From the NCBI GenBank assembly GCA_020852705.1, contig JADZAP010000024.1, positions 1 to 63,999 of the forward strand: DNA of 63,999 bases, given 5' to 3'. The stretch is from Ignavibacteria bacterium. Its GTDB lineage: Bacteria > Bacteroidota > Ignavibacteria > Tepidaquicellales > OLB5. Below, piece by piece: positions 46,187 through 54,510 of the stretch. A program made the position numbers and the translations under genes. The notes beneath the pieces were generated by a model that was given only the letters and a program-made list of their open reading frames with translations, searched no databases and was not told the DNA's origin. Positions within the stretch are counted from its first letter, which is position 1. Every line of letters begins with the position of its first letter.

Positions 46187-46270
46187 GGTACTTATTGAGG
46201 GCTGCTCCTCGGTAAGGATGGATGAAAATGGCATTGAGCCATATTAACAAAGCGGAGGAAACTCCGCTTT
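46187..46270 (+). ncRNA. Putative Fnr-controlled small RNA
   Basis: About 84 nt from the predicted start to a 9-bp hairpin with GAAA tetraloop (AAAGCGGAG/CTCCGCTTT, 46249-46270). Two smaller hairpins lie before it (GAGG/CCTC and ATGGC/GCCAT). A perfect palindrome GTGTATATATACAC follows. The only frame is a 20-codon ORF from ATG 46185 (46185-46247), which overlaps the predicted start point. No T tract follows the last hairpin. Family not recognised. Confidence 0.5.
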
Positions 46271-46336
46271 GTGTATATATACACTTGTTCAGAACAGAAG
46301 ATTTTATAAAAACCTGAATAAAAAAATTATTTTAAA

Positions 46337-47224
46337 TTAAACTTTCTTAGATTTCAGGTCATAAGACGGTTTATATTTTTTTAGATTGACAATAAGAATT
46401 GGAATATGAGAAAGTCTGACTATGCCTCCTGAGACATCTTCGGAAAAGAATCTTTTTAAACCTTTTTTACCGTGAGTACCAATAGCAATAAGATCAGCAT
46501 TAATTTCACGTGAATAATTAATAATTCCCTCTTCTTTCATATAATCATTGTAAATGGCATAGTCAAATTTTCCGCCGAATTTTTTGAAGAAATCATGGAT
46601 TTTTTCTCTGTCATCTTTAGTTCTGCTGAACTGGTCTAATGTATTAACTTTAAACAGGTTAATTTTTGCACTGCAAATTTTTGCAAAATTCTGGACAAAG
46701 GGAAAAATACCATAAGCTTCAGGAAGAAAGTCACTAGCAAAAACAATTTTGCTAAATAGCTTATTCGCGGGTTTTACGGGAATAACAAGCACAGGCTTGG
46801 TAGCATACCTGACAACTCTTTCAGCAGTGCTTCCTAAGATTATTTCAGTTAAATTACCTGCGCCATGTGAGCCCATTACTATCATATCTGCTTTAAGTTT
46901 ATCAGATAAATCAGTAATAGCAAAATGTATATTATTACTGGCTTCACAAGAAACAGATACATCTAAATTTTTCAGAGTACTTCTATTTTTTAATGCATCA
47001 AGTTTCTTTTTTGCATTATTTAAAATTTTTTCACGGAAACCTTCAAACATAATTGATGCAGGCGGAGCCATGCCAATAGGGTCGGCAGCATAGTAATAAT
47101 CAGCAATTTCACATACATTAAAAATGTGCAAAGATGCTTTGGATTTTCGGGCAATTACGGCTGCCTTATCAAGACCGTAGTAAGAAGGCTCAGAAAAATC
47201 GGTAGGTACAAGTATTTTTTTCAT
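46337..47224 (-). CDS. Tandem universal stress protein
   Basis: 295 residues, two UspA domains. The first starts KILVPTDFSEPSYYGLDKAA and contains MGSHGAGNLTEIILGSTAER, a full ATP-binding G-x2-G-x9-G(S/T) motif. The second ends ADLIAIGTHGKKGLKRFFSE with VSGGIVRLSHIPILIV, where the motif is degenerate. Such proteins help survival under low oxygen or starvation. It lies between the cbb3 locus and two Crp/Fnr genes, a common grouping in anaerobic or microaerobic response. Confidence 0.9.
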   Translation of the reverse strand: MKKILVPTDFSEPSYYGLDKAAVIARKSKASLHIFNVCEIADYYYAADPIGMAPPASIMFEGFREKILNNAKKKLDALKNRSTLKNLDVSVSCEASNNIHFAITDLSDKLKADMIVMGSHGAGNLTEIILGSTAERVVRYATKPVLVIPVKPANKLFSKIVFASDFLPEAYGIFPFVQNFAKICSAKINLFKVNTLDQFSRTKDDREKIHDFFKKFGGKFDYAIYNDYMKEEGIINYSREINADLIAIGTHGKKGLKRFFSEDVSGGIVRLSHIPILIVNLKKYKPSYDLKSKKV

Positions 47225-47369
47225 ATAAATAAGTTTCCTTTTTGTACAAAATAAACATTAATAGACTAAATTTTCAGTAACAAATTACCGGACAATTATA
47301 AAAGATTATTTCTTAGTTTCATGTTATACAGTTTTGGGGGAATTTAAAACAGTATGATATTAATTAAAA

Positions 47370-48011
47370 TTAAACACCTGCTGAAATTAACCCCGAAAGG
47401 TTTAGAATTTTAATATTGCCCGACGAATAAGTTAAAATTCCCCTCTGAGTAAAATCTGCAATAATTTTTTTCATGTAGCTTTTTGAAATACATGTGTAGC
47501 TTGCAAGTTCATCTAAAGAAATATTAACATTAAGTATTTTAGAGTTATTCAATCCGTATTTATCAATAAGTAACTTTAAAGTATCAGCAAACCTTTCATC
47601 AGATAATTTATCATTAATTCTTACTATATGGTTTTCCATGGAATCAATTCTTGAGCATAAATTTTTCATCACAAGAAGTTTATATGAATTGTTAGAATCA
47701 ACGAGATTCATAAAATCAGAAGCAGAAACAAAGCTTAAAACAGTTTCAGAAACCGCCGCAGCAGAATTTGTAAAGGGGCAGCAGTTAACAACAGAGTGCA
47801 AACCAAGTATTTCACCTGAATTTGCAAGATACAAAATACGCTGGTTTTGATACGGCTCTTGTTTAAAAAGTTTAACACTGCCAGATTTAATATAATATAT
47901 TCCCGAGGGTTCGTCATTTTCATTAAAAATCACATCGTTTTTATGAAATATAAACTGTGTTGGCTCTCTGTAATTTTTTATAATATCTTCTATACAGTTA
48001 ACAGGTTTCAT
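47370..48011 (-). CDS. Crp/Fnr family regulator, atypical recognition helix
   Basis: 213 residues. A cyclic-nucleotide-like beta roll (residues ~20-110: VIFNENDEPSGIYYIKSGSV, LYLANSGEILGLHSVVN), a dimer helix, and an HTH with LDELASYTCISKSYMKKIIA. The recognition helix reads SKSYMKKII and lacks the Glu and Arg that read TGA half-sites in CRP and FNR, so its target should differ. Its own promoter carries an Fnr-type dyad at 48066-48079, so it is probably controlled by the other regulator. Confidence 0.85.
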   Translation of the reverse strand: MKPVNCIEDIIKNYREPTQFIFHKNDVIFNENDEPSGIYYIKSGSVKLFKQEPYQNQRILYLANSGEILGLHSVVNCCPFTNSAAAVSETVLSFVSASDFMNLVDSNNSYKLLVMKNLCSRIDSMENHIVRINDKLSDERFADTLKLLIDKYGLNNSKILNVNISLDELASYTCISKSYMKKIIADFTQRGILTYSSGNIKILNLSGLISAGV

Positions 48012-48034
48012 TTTGTTATTTATAAAGTTTCAAA

Positions 48035-48079
48035 CAAAATTAGCTTGTTTGCAGTACACTGAACAATGATTTAAGTCAT
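48035..48079 (-). promoter_or_regulatory. Crp/Fnr-type site and promoter for a Crp/Fnr gene
   Basis: Reverse strand: dyad ATGACTTAAATCAT (48066-48079), then TAATTTTG (48042 down to 48035). Distance from centre to first T 30.5 nt. The start codon at 48011 is 24 nt on. Confidence 0.65.
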
Positions 48080-48168
48080 ATTTTTTTATGATTAATGTTA
48101 AAAAATAAGATGACTTATAGGGCAGAAAAGAGATTAAAGACCTTAAAATTATATAATAAATCAGAAAA

Positions 48169-48876
48169 TTAATCGAAAATATGAGCAGTTTTCAGCAAAC
48201 CCTGCTGATTGATAACTTTTATTCTTTTCCCGATAAGTTCTATTAAATTTTCGTTTTTAAATTCTGAAAGAATTCTGATTGCAGTTTCAGTAGCAATTCC
48301 AACAATGTTAGCAATATCTTCGCGGGAAATTACAGTGCTGATAATGCCGTTTTTATCAGTACCAAAAAACTCCTGCAGCATTAATAATGCTTCTGCCATT
48401 CTTTCACGCACAGGCTTTTGCGCAAGACCGGTAAGTCGTTCTTCAGCTTTTTTAAGGTCATGAGAGAGCAGCTGCATCATTTGAGTTGAAAGCCGGGCAT
48501 TGGTATTAAGAAAATCAAAGAATGTGCGTTTTGGGATAAAACAAACCGTAGCATCTTCTAAAACGGCAGCAGTACCGGCGTAAACCTCACCGCTGATAAG
48601 CGAACGGTAACCAAGGATATCACCTTCTTTGGCAAGCCGGAGGATTTGCTCTTTGCCTTCTTCTCCGGTTTGAAAAATTTTAATTTTTCCTTTATTAACA
48701 CAGTAAACACCGGCAGGTTTATTGCCCTCATTAAAAATTATCTGTCCTTTTTTGTAAATACTGCAGTTTTTTTCTGAATCCATTTCTGAAACCTGTGCAG
48801 ATGTGAGGGTACAGAATATATTACCAAGTCTAGAACGGCATTCATCGCAAACAGGTTGTTGAAATTGGGGTTTCAT
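48169..48876 (-). CDS. Fnr-like regulator with N-terminal cysteines
   Basis: 235 residues. N-terminus VCDECRSRLGNIFC with Cys at ~10, 13 and 22 and more at ~38 and 59, a pattern seen in Fnr-like oxygen sensors that hold a 4Fe-4S cluster. Beta roll (IIFNEGNKPAGVYCVNKGKI), dimer helix (LSTQMMQLLSHDLKKAEERL), and HTH ISREDIANIVGIATETAIRI. The recognition helix TETAIRI keeps the Glu and Arg that contact TGA, so it is the best candidate for the TGAY-N4-RTCA sites in this window. Cluster binding is inference. Confidence 0.88.
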   Translation of the reverse strand: MKPQFQQPVCDECRSRLGNIFCTLTSAQVSEMDSEKNCSIYKKGQIIFNEGNKPAGVYCVNKGKIKIFQTGEEGKEQILRLAKEGDILGYRSLISGEVYAGTAAVLEDATVCFIPKRTFFDFLNTNARLSTQMMQLLSHDLKKAEERLTGLAQKPVRERMAEALLMLQEFFGTDKNGIISTVISREDIANIVGIATETAIRILSEFKNENLIELIGKRIKVINQQGLLKTAHIFD

Positions 48877-49034
48877 TATTAAAAATTACAACGGTATAAC
48901 GCTAATTAAAAATTAATATCAATACTTGTATTCAATAATAAATGGTTAAAACAATAAAAAAAATCCAAATACTATATTAAAAATCATATTATCAGCTAAC
49001 ATTTAGATTTTACAAGTGTGTAATATACAATTAT

Positions 49035-49529
49035 TTAAAAAAATGAAATATATACTTCCAGATTTTTTTTTGTGTATTCTAATTTTATATTGAATTTTTC
49101 TTCATACCAATACCTGATAATTTCTGCCTTCCCCTCCCCTATTTTGACTGAGATTTCAATAATATCATCATCTGAAATGCTTGCAGGGATAACATCTTTG
49201 ATATCATTTTCATAACCGTAAAACTTAACAATTTCGTCATAGATTTCAATAAAGCGGTTAGCTGTTGGAAAGTTAACAGTGCAGATAAATCCAAACCCTT
49301 TATTTAACAGGATACGGTCAAACAAACCGGGATCATTTTTTAAATAAAATTCAGTATTCACAGCATCAAGTGAATTGTTGAACATATAACCTATCGTATC
49401 ATTGGGATTGTTAAGGTTTAAGCCAAATAATGATAGATCATTTTTAGTTTGTGAAACAACACAGCACGTAACTGAAAAAATGATTGCAAAAATAATATTT
49501 AAATAAGCGGTTTTGGTATTTTTTTTAAT
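49035..49529 (-). CDS. Lipoprotein of unknown function, apparent ATT start
   Basis: 164 residues from ATT 49529. The usual start, ATG 49385, leaves 116 residues with no signal. The frame is open upstream and reads KKNTKTAYLNIIFAIIFSVT then CCVVSQTKND, a clear lipoprotein signal, preceded by the codon ATT in the place of Met. The mature part has a GFGFICTVNFPTANRFIEIY core and an IRYWYEEKFNIKLEYT end. No family is recognised. It lies between the Fnr-like regulator and the prophage repressor; it could be the last host gene or a prophage cargo gene. Confidence 0.65.
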   Translation of the reverse strand: MKKNTKTAYLNIIFAIIFSVTCCVVSQTKNDLSLFGLNLNNPNDTIGYMFNNSLDAVNTEFYLKNDPGLFDRILLNKGFGFICTVNFPTANRFIEIYDEIVKFYGYENDIKDVIPASISDDDIIEISVKIGEGKAEIIRYWYEEKFNIKLEYTKKNLEVYISFF

Positions 49530-49556
49530 TTTTATTTACAGGTTTTTAAAAATAAT

Positions 49557-50234
49557 TTATTTTACTTCTCTAATTATTCTGTTGAGTTTATAGATTTTAA
49601 TAAACTCATTTTCGTGATGATTGGTTGGCGGATACTTTGTATTAACGCTGTAAAGAGTTATAAGTCTGTTCTTTCTATCCCAGTTTATCAGTTTTGCGTT
49701 AGCTTCAAAGGTATCGGGGGCTGATTTAAATACAGCAACAACAGCAGTGTTATCTTTTATTTTTTCGGTAAATTCGCTGCAAAGCAGTTTATCACCCGGA
49801 TTAATATAAGGTTTCATAGAGTCACCTTTGGCAACAAAAATGAAGGGATTAATTAACCCGGCAGCATCGCTTAAATCAATATTTTTAACAGCAAAATCCT
49901 GCCAGGTTGCAGCGGGTGAACCGCACTCAGCGTAACCTAAAACGGGCACTCTGGTAAATTTTGAAGCAGCGGTATTTTCATTTTTATGTTTTTCACCAAA
50001 CATTGAGTCTAAAGTAATTCCGTGGATAGCTCTGATTTTTTCAAGCTGCTCAATAGTCCAGCCGCTAAGCCCGCGCTTAATTTTGCTCAGCGAGCCGGCA
50101 TTTTCATTTATGCTCTTAGCAAGTGCATAAATGGAATGAATGCCCTTTGCAGCCAGCATAGGAAAGAGTCTGTTATTAATTTTAACAGTAAGAGATCTAT
50201 CTTTAGAATATTTTTTTAATGACTTCATACGCAA
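49557..50234 (-). CDS. Prophage repressor, HTH and S24 peptidase domains
   Basis: 225 residues. HTH at residues ~25-75 (IHSIYALAKSINENAGSLSK), linker, cleavage region VLGYAECGSPAA, then an S24 protease domain: FVAKGDSMKPYINPGD with the catalytic Ser, and the Lys near NDTAVVAVFKSAPDTFEANAK. It is a CI/LexA-type repressor that could undergo RecA-stimulated self-cleavage. The cleavage pair seems to be Cys-Gly rather than Ala-Gly. It faces the structural genes, with operators in the 340-nt gap between. Confidence 0.9.
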   Translation of the reverse strand: MRMKSLKKYSKDRSLTVKINNRLFPMLAAKGIHSIYALAKSINENAGSLSKIKRGLSGWTIEQLEKIRAIHGITLDSMFGEKHKNENTAASKFTRVPVLGYAECGSPAATWQDFAVKNIDLSDAAGLINPFIFVAKGDSMKPYINPGDKLLCSEFTEKIKDNTAVVAVFKSAPDTFEANAKLINWDRKNRLITLYSVNTKYPPTNHHENEFIKIYKLNRIIREVK

Positions 50235-50283
50235 TAATAATAAATACTTATGAAAATATATCTGCTTATACCATATATTGCTC

Positions 50284-50314
50284 TTGACATATATGCAATT
50301 TGCATATATATTTG
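50284..50314 (+). promoter_or_regulatory. Prophage promoter with operator O1
   Basis: TTGACA (50284-50289) and TATATTTG (50307-50314) form a strong Bacteroidota-like promoter pointing to the structural genes. Between and over them sits a perfect dyad TATATGCAA-T-TTGCATATA (50290-50308). A bound repressor would block the promoter. Confidence 0.8.
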
Positions 50315-50446
50315 CAGAGTTATTGCTGTTGTAGCAAATATAACAATAAAATACCTGAATTAACCTAAAAAAAAAAGTTTGTTTGTGTAAATAGCTGATT
50401 TTCCTTTATAGAAAAATTTAAACTAATTAAAATTGAAGTTAATTTA

Positions 50447-50476
50447 GCATAGAAAGTTATTTTAGCATAGGAAGTT
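50447..50476. repeat. Short duplication in the prophage leader
   Basis: TTTAGCATAGAAAGTTAT and TTTAGCATAGGAAGTTAT lie side by side. The rest of the 340-nt gap shows only O1 and O2. Confidence 0.6.
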
Positions 50477-50493
50477 ATATGCAGCTGGCATAT
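50477..50493. promoter_or_regulatory. Candidate operator O2
   Basis: ATATGC-AGCTG-GCATAT has the same half-site and 5-nt spacing as O1 (ATATGC-AATTT-GCATAT). It lies 80 nt before the small terminase gene. Confidence 0.65.
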
Positions 50494-50573
50494 TTAAAAT
50501 AAACTCAGCATTAGTAAATAATACCCTTAATTAAATAATAGCTTATAAGTTTTAAGATTAATCCTTATGTAAA

Positions 50574-51113
50574 ATGAAAACGAAAACCACTGTTAATAAG
50601 ATTTCACAAAGCAACTTAGAGCAATGTATAAAGTATGCAGAGTGCGGGATAACTTTTAAGCAAATTGAAAATTTGCTTGGACTAAGTGCGGGTACACTTA
50701 AAAGTTATGCTGTAAAATACCCTGAATATAAGCGGGCATTTGAAAATGCAGAATTGATTGTGCAGGCAAAAATTGAGCAGGCATTAATAAAACGTGCTTT
50801 AGGGTATGAAACTTCTGAAATTCATATTATATACACCAAATCATCGGGCAGTACAAATGAAAATCAGGATGATGAGGAAATACAGATTTTTGAAGATGGA
50901 TTGATAAAACCCGAGGAGCTTGGAATGAAAGTTAAAGAGATTAGAAAAGTTTATAAAATTGTTCCACCTGATAATTCCGCAATATTATCATATTTAATTA
51001 ACAGAAACAGCAAGAGGTGGAGTAAAAATCCTGCACCAGAGTCAGGTAAATCAATAGAAGATATGCTTGAAGACAGAAAAACAGGCTTAAAACAGGCAAC
51101 AGATAATATGTAA
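50574..51113 (+). CDS. Terminase small subunit
   Basis: 179 residues. The N-terminal HTH (CGITFKQIENLLGLSAGTLK) and the following ALGYETSEIHIIYTKS and PDNSAILSYLINRNSKRW match DNA-recognition subunits of phage terminases, the last segment being common in this group. It binds the packaging site and recruits the large subunit. Five nt separate it from the large subunit gene. Confidence 0.85.
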   Translation: MKTKTTVNKISQSNLEQCIKYAECGITFKQIENLLGLSAGTLKSYAVKYPEYKRAFENAELIVQAKIEQALIKRALGYETSEIHIIYTKSSGSTNENQDDEEIQIFEDGLIKPEELGMKVKEIRKVYKIVPPDNSAILSYLINRNSKRWSKNPAPESGKSIEDMLEDRKTGLKQATDNM

Positions 51114-51118
51114 TTATA

Positions 51119-52456
51119 ATGTTTGAAAAGAATACAGATAAATTAACAGCAAGATGGTTTAAAATAAACCAAAAAGCATTAACTCATCCGGTACAAAAGC
51201 AGCTTTTGGATGATTTTTTAAAACGGAAATACAGAAACTACATTATTTCTGCAGGCAGAAGATCATTTAAAACAGAAAGGTTTGCAAAGCGTCTGATAGT
51301 AAGAGAAAGTTATGACGATAAAAATTACGGAAAGAAATATTTTTTAGGAGCGCCAACAAGACAGCAGGCAAAAGAAATTTTTTGGGATGACCTTAAAAAG
51401 CTTTCAAATCCATTATATGTAAAAAAAATTATGGAAACCGCACTAAAGATTACATACATCAACGGTACTTCAATTAAAGTAATAGGGCTAAAAGAATTTA
51501 AACGGGTACAGGGACAGTTAATGCACGGAATAGTGATTTCAGAATATCAGGATTGTGACCCGGGGGTTTACAGTGAATCAATTGAGCCGATGATAAATGA
51601 TACACGGGGCTGGTGCATAAAAGAGGGCAGACCGTTTGGCAAGAACCACTTTTTTGAGGATTTTTTAAACGGCAGAAATGGCAAAAAGGGCTGGCAGTCG
51701 TATCACTGGACAAGCGAAGAAATACTGAGCAATGAGCAGATTGAAGAGGCAAAAGCAAATTTGGCAAAACCTGATTATGAAAGAGAGTACAGAGCATCAT
51801 TTGAAACTGCATCACAAAAACCATATTACAGCTATACAGAAAAAAATAATAAACGTACAGAAATTATTCAGCACCTTCCGTTTATTGCAGCATGTGATTT
51901 TAATGCACAGGAAAAACCAATGAGCTGGGTAATTGGACAAAGGTTAAAGGATGAAAGCGGAGAAAAAACTTACTGGCATAAAGCATTATCATTTCAATAT
52001 ACAAACACATTAACTATGTGCCGTTTGCTTGATGAAGATTACTTTAAAATGCTTAATGGCGGATATCCAAAGAAGGTAATTTTTTATGGTGATTACTCAG
52101 GAAGCAGGCATACATCAAATTCCAGCTTTAATGACTGGGAAATAATTGAAAATTATTTCAGCAACAAAACCATAATAGAAAAAAGAATTAAGCCGTGTTT
52201 ATCAATAAGGGACTCAATTGGGGCAACAAATGCACAGCTGTTAAACAGCAAAGGAGAAATAAGGCAATATGCAGATCCCAAAAACTGTGCAGAACTGATT
52301 AAGGACTGGGAATTTTGCTCCTGGAAGTCAAACGGCAGAGAACTTGATGACAATGATCCGTTACGCACACATTTATGCCGTGCAGTTGACTATTACAATG
52401 ATTACGAATATTCAATCCGCGGTAAACCGCTCACTGCATCGTTTAGAACTCTTTAA
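51119..52456 (+). CDS. Terminase large subunit
   Basis: 445 residues. ATPase half: Walker A-like SAGRRSFKTERFAKRL and Walker B GIVISEYQDCD with the catalytic Glu. Nuclease half: IAACDFNAQEKPMSWVIGQ (first Asp), VIFYGDYSGSRHTSNS and DDNDPLRTHLCRAVDYY near the end, giving the acidic metal site. It powers DNA packaging and cuts the concatemer. Confidence 0.93.
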   Translation: MFEKNTDKLTARWFKINQKALTHPVQKQLLDDFLKRKYRNYIISAGRRSFKTERFAKRLIVRESYDDKNYGKKYFLGAPTRQQAKEIFWDDLKKLSNPLYVKKIMETALKITYINGTSIKVIGLKEFKRVQGQLMHGIVISEYQDCDPGVYSESIEPMINDTRGWCIKEGRPFGKNHFFEDFLNGRNGKKGWQSYHWTSEEILSNEQIEEAKANLAKPDYEREYRASFETASQKPYYSYTEKNNKRTEIIQHLPFIAACDFNAQEKPMSWVIGQRLKDESGEKTYWHKALSFQYTNTLTMCRLLDEDYFKMLNGGYPKKVIFYGDYSGSRHTSNSSFNDWEIIENYFSNKTIIEKRIKPCLSIRDSIGATNAQLLNSKGEIRQYADPKNCAELIKDWEFCSWKSNGRELDDNDPLRTHLCRAVDYYNDYEYSIRGKPLTASFRTL

Positions 52457-52489
52457 ATTTAATTAAAAAAACAATATCCATTAAACCCT

Positions 52490-53842
52490 ATGCAATTAAC
52501 AGGAAACATATTCAGTGAGCTTAATAAAGCATTTAACTCAGCTATAAAGAAAAGTGAAATTTACCGGCTTTCACTTCATAATGAATTTGCTGCATTTTAC
52601 AATAATGATTATGAATCAATTTGCTCATACCTGCGCGAGGCAACATTTAACAATCCATTTTCAGAAACCACACTTAACAATATCCGTTTTAGGCATGTAA
52701 ATATAATCAGGAAAATAATTAACAGGATAACAAGCGGGATATTTACCAAGGATCCCGTAATAAAACTAAAAGATGCAAATGCTGCAGAGCAGGATCTTTT
52801 TTCTGAAATATTAACAAAAGCTAAATTTATACAGAAGGTTAAGGAGGCATTTCAAAAAGCAGTGTATTATAACACTGTTGAAGCACACGCAGTGTGGGAT
52901 AATGAAGCCAATAAACTTAGAATAGATATTATAACTCCCAATAATTACACAGTAGAAACAGGGAACGACTTTCTTGAAAAGGAAAAAATTGCAATACGCA
53001 AAGCAGATAAATTTGGTGAGGTATATTGGTCTGTATGGGGCAAAACAGAGCATTATTTAGTTAAAGGCGATAATAAAATTGCACCAAAAAATAATAAGGA
53101 AATGGTAAATCCATACAGCAGTGCAGGGATTTATGCACTGCCCTTTGCAGTGCTTAGGATAGATGAAGGAGAAGATTACTTTGGCGAGCCAAACTGGAAT
53201 ATTTTTCTGCATCAAAAAAATCTGGATATCCGGCTGACTGATCTAAATGAAACCGAGCTAAAGACACTTCATCAGATATATCTGGGAATAAATACAAACT
53301 TCAGCGAGGGAGAGTCGTTTAAAGCAGGTGATTTTAAACAGATAAATAATGTAAAAGCGGATGATAAGGAACCCAGAATTGAAAGTGTGATTGCAGATGT
53401 TGATTACATTTCAGTTAGAGAAAATATTGACTGGCATAACAGACTTGTGCTAAACAGTGAAGGAATTTCGGGGGGTACGGCAAGTACTGAGCTGAAAGCG
53501 GAGTCAGGTGCAGCAAAAATAATTGATGAACTGGAGCTATTGGAAAAACGAGAAGAATATAAGACACTGCTGTATCATTTTATGCAGCATCTGCTGCAAG
53601 TTATAAGAGTTGTATGGAATTATAATAATCCAAATGTACAATTAAATAAAAATAGTTTGTTTGAAACATCATTTACCGAAGCCAGAATATTTGAAACAAT
53701 TGATGAAAAAAGGAAGCGTTATGATATGGCACTTGCAATTGGATACAAAGATAGAATTGATATAACCGCAGAAGAACTTGAGTGCAGTGAAGCAGAAGCA
53801 ATTGAATTACTGCGGAAAAGAGATAACAGAATTAAAAAATAA
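52490..53842 (+). CDS. Phage portal protein
   Basis: 450 residues. Position after the large terminase, the size and features such as RIINRITSGIFTKDPVIKL, IITPNNYTVETGNDFLEKEK, GEPNWNIFLHQKNLDIRLTD and a C-terminal helix DITAEELECSEAEAIELLRK fit portal proteins. Twelve copies form the DNA entry ring at one vertex of the capsid. No other role fits this place. Confidence 0.85.
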   Translation: MQLTGNIFSELNKAFNSAIKKSEIYRLSLHNEFAAFYNNDYESICSYLREATFNNPFSETTLNNIRFRHVNIIRKIINRITSGIFTKDPVIKLKDANAAEQDLFSEILTKAKFIQKVKEAFQKAVYYNTVEAHAVWDNEANKLRIDIITPNNYTVETGNDFLEKEKIAIRKADKFGEVYWSVWGKTEHYLVKGDNKIAPKNNKEMVNPYSSAGIYALPFAVLRIDEGEDYFGEPNWNIFLHQKNLDIRLTDLNETELKTLHQIYLGINTNFSEGESFKAGDFKQINNVKADDKEPRIESVIADVDYISVRENIDWHNRLVLNSEGISGGTASTELKAESGAAKIIDELELLEKREEYKTLLYHFMQHLLQVIRVVWNYNNPNVQLNKNSLFETSFTEARIFETIDEKRKRYDMALAIGYKDRIDITAEELECSEAEAIELLRKRDNRIKK

Positions 53843-53878
53843 TATAATAAAAGTAAAAAAATAAAAAATAAAAATAAT

Positions 53879-54379
53879 ATGAAAAAATTATTAAGTAAAG
53901 AGCCGGAAGGCGGAGCAGGATCAAATAAGGAAGAGGAAATTACAGTTGCTAAATCGGAGTATTTAAAACTGGTAAAAAATTCAGATGAGCTTAAAACTCA
54001 ACAGGAAGCAGAAGTTGGCAAAGCAAAGAAAATAGAACAGCTTGAGAAAGAAATTGCTGAGTTAATCCTTGAGCGTGATGAGTCAAAAAAGAAATATGGC
54101 GAGCTGGAGAAGAATATTAGAAATGAATATTATGAAAATTTAAGTGATGAGCACAGAAAAATAGCGGAGTTAATTCCCGGAATAGAAGGATTACGGCAAT
54201 ACGTAAAGTTAAACATATCAAAGCCGCCTGCAGGAAGCGATTCAGCAAGACCCGGGGCGGGAACTATAGATTCATCAGCAAAATGGGATGAACTTACTTA
54301 TAACGAAAAGGAAGAACTCCGCAAAAAGCGTCCTGAGATGTGGCGTAAATTATACAGAGAAAAATTTGGATTCAATTAG
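53879..54379 (+). CDS. Scaffold-like coiled-coil protein
   Basis: 166 residues. Long coiled coil (residues ~20-100, Glu/Lys-rich, e.g. KIEQLEKEIAELILERDESK), then a Gly/Ser/Pro linker and a basic C-terminal helix (EELRKKRPEMWRKLYREKFG). This matches DUF4355-like scaffolding proteins that lie just before the capsid gene and guide shell assembly. Confidence 0.8.
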   Translation: MKKLLSKEPEGGAGSNKEEEITVAKSEYLKLVKNSDELKTQQEAEVGKAKKIEQLEKEIAELILERDESKKKYGELEKNIRNEYYENLSDEHRKIAELIPGIEGLRQYVKLNISKPPAGSDSARPGAGTIDSSAKWDELTYNEKEELRKKRPEMWRKLYREKFGFN

Positions 54380-54510
54380 TAAAAACAATTAACAATGAGT
54401 AATTAGTAATTAGTAATGAATAATGAGTAATATTAGAATAGTAATTTTTATTTAAAAACATTTAAACAAAACAACAAAATTCTTACAAACTAAAATTAGA
54501 AAGAAAAGCT

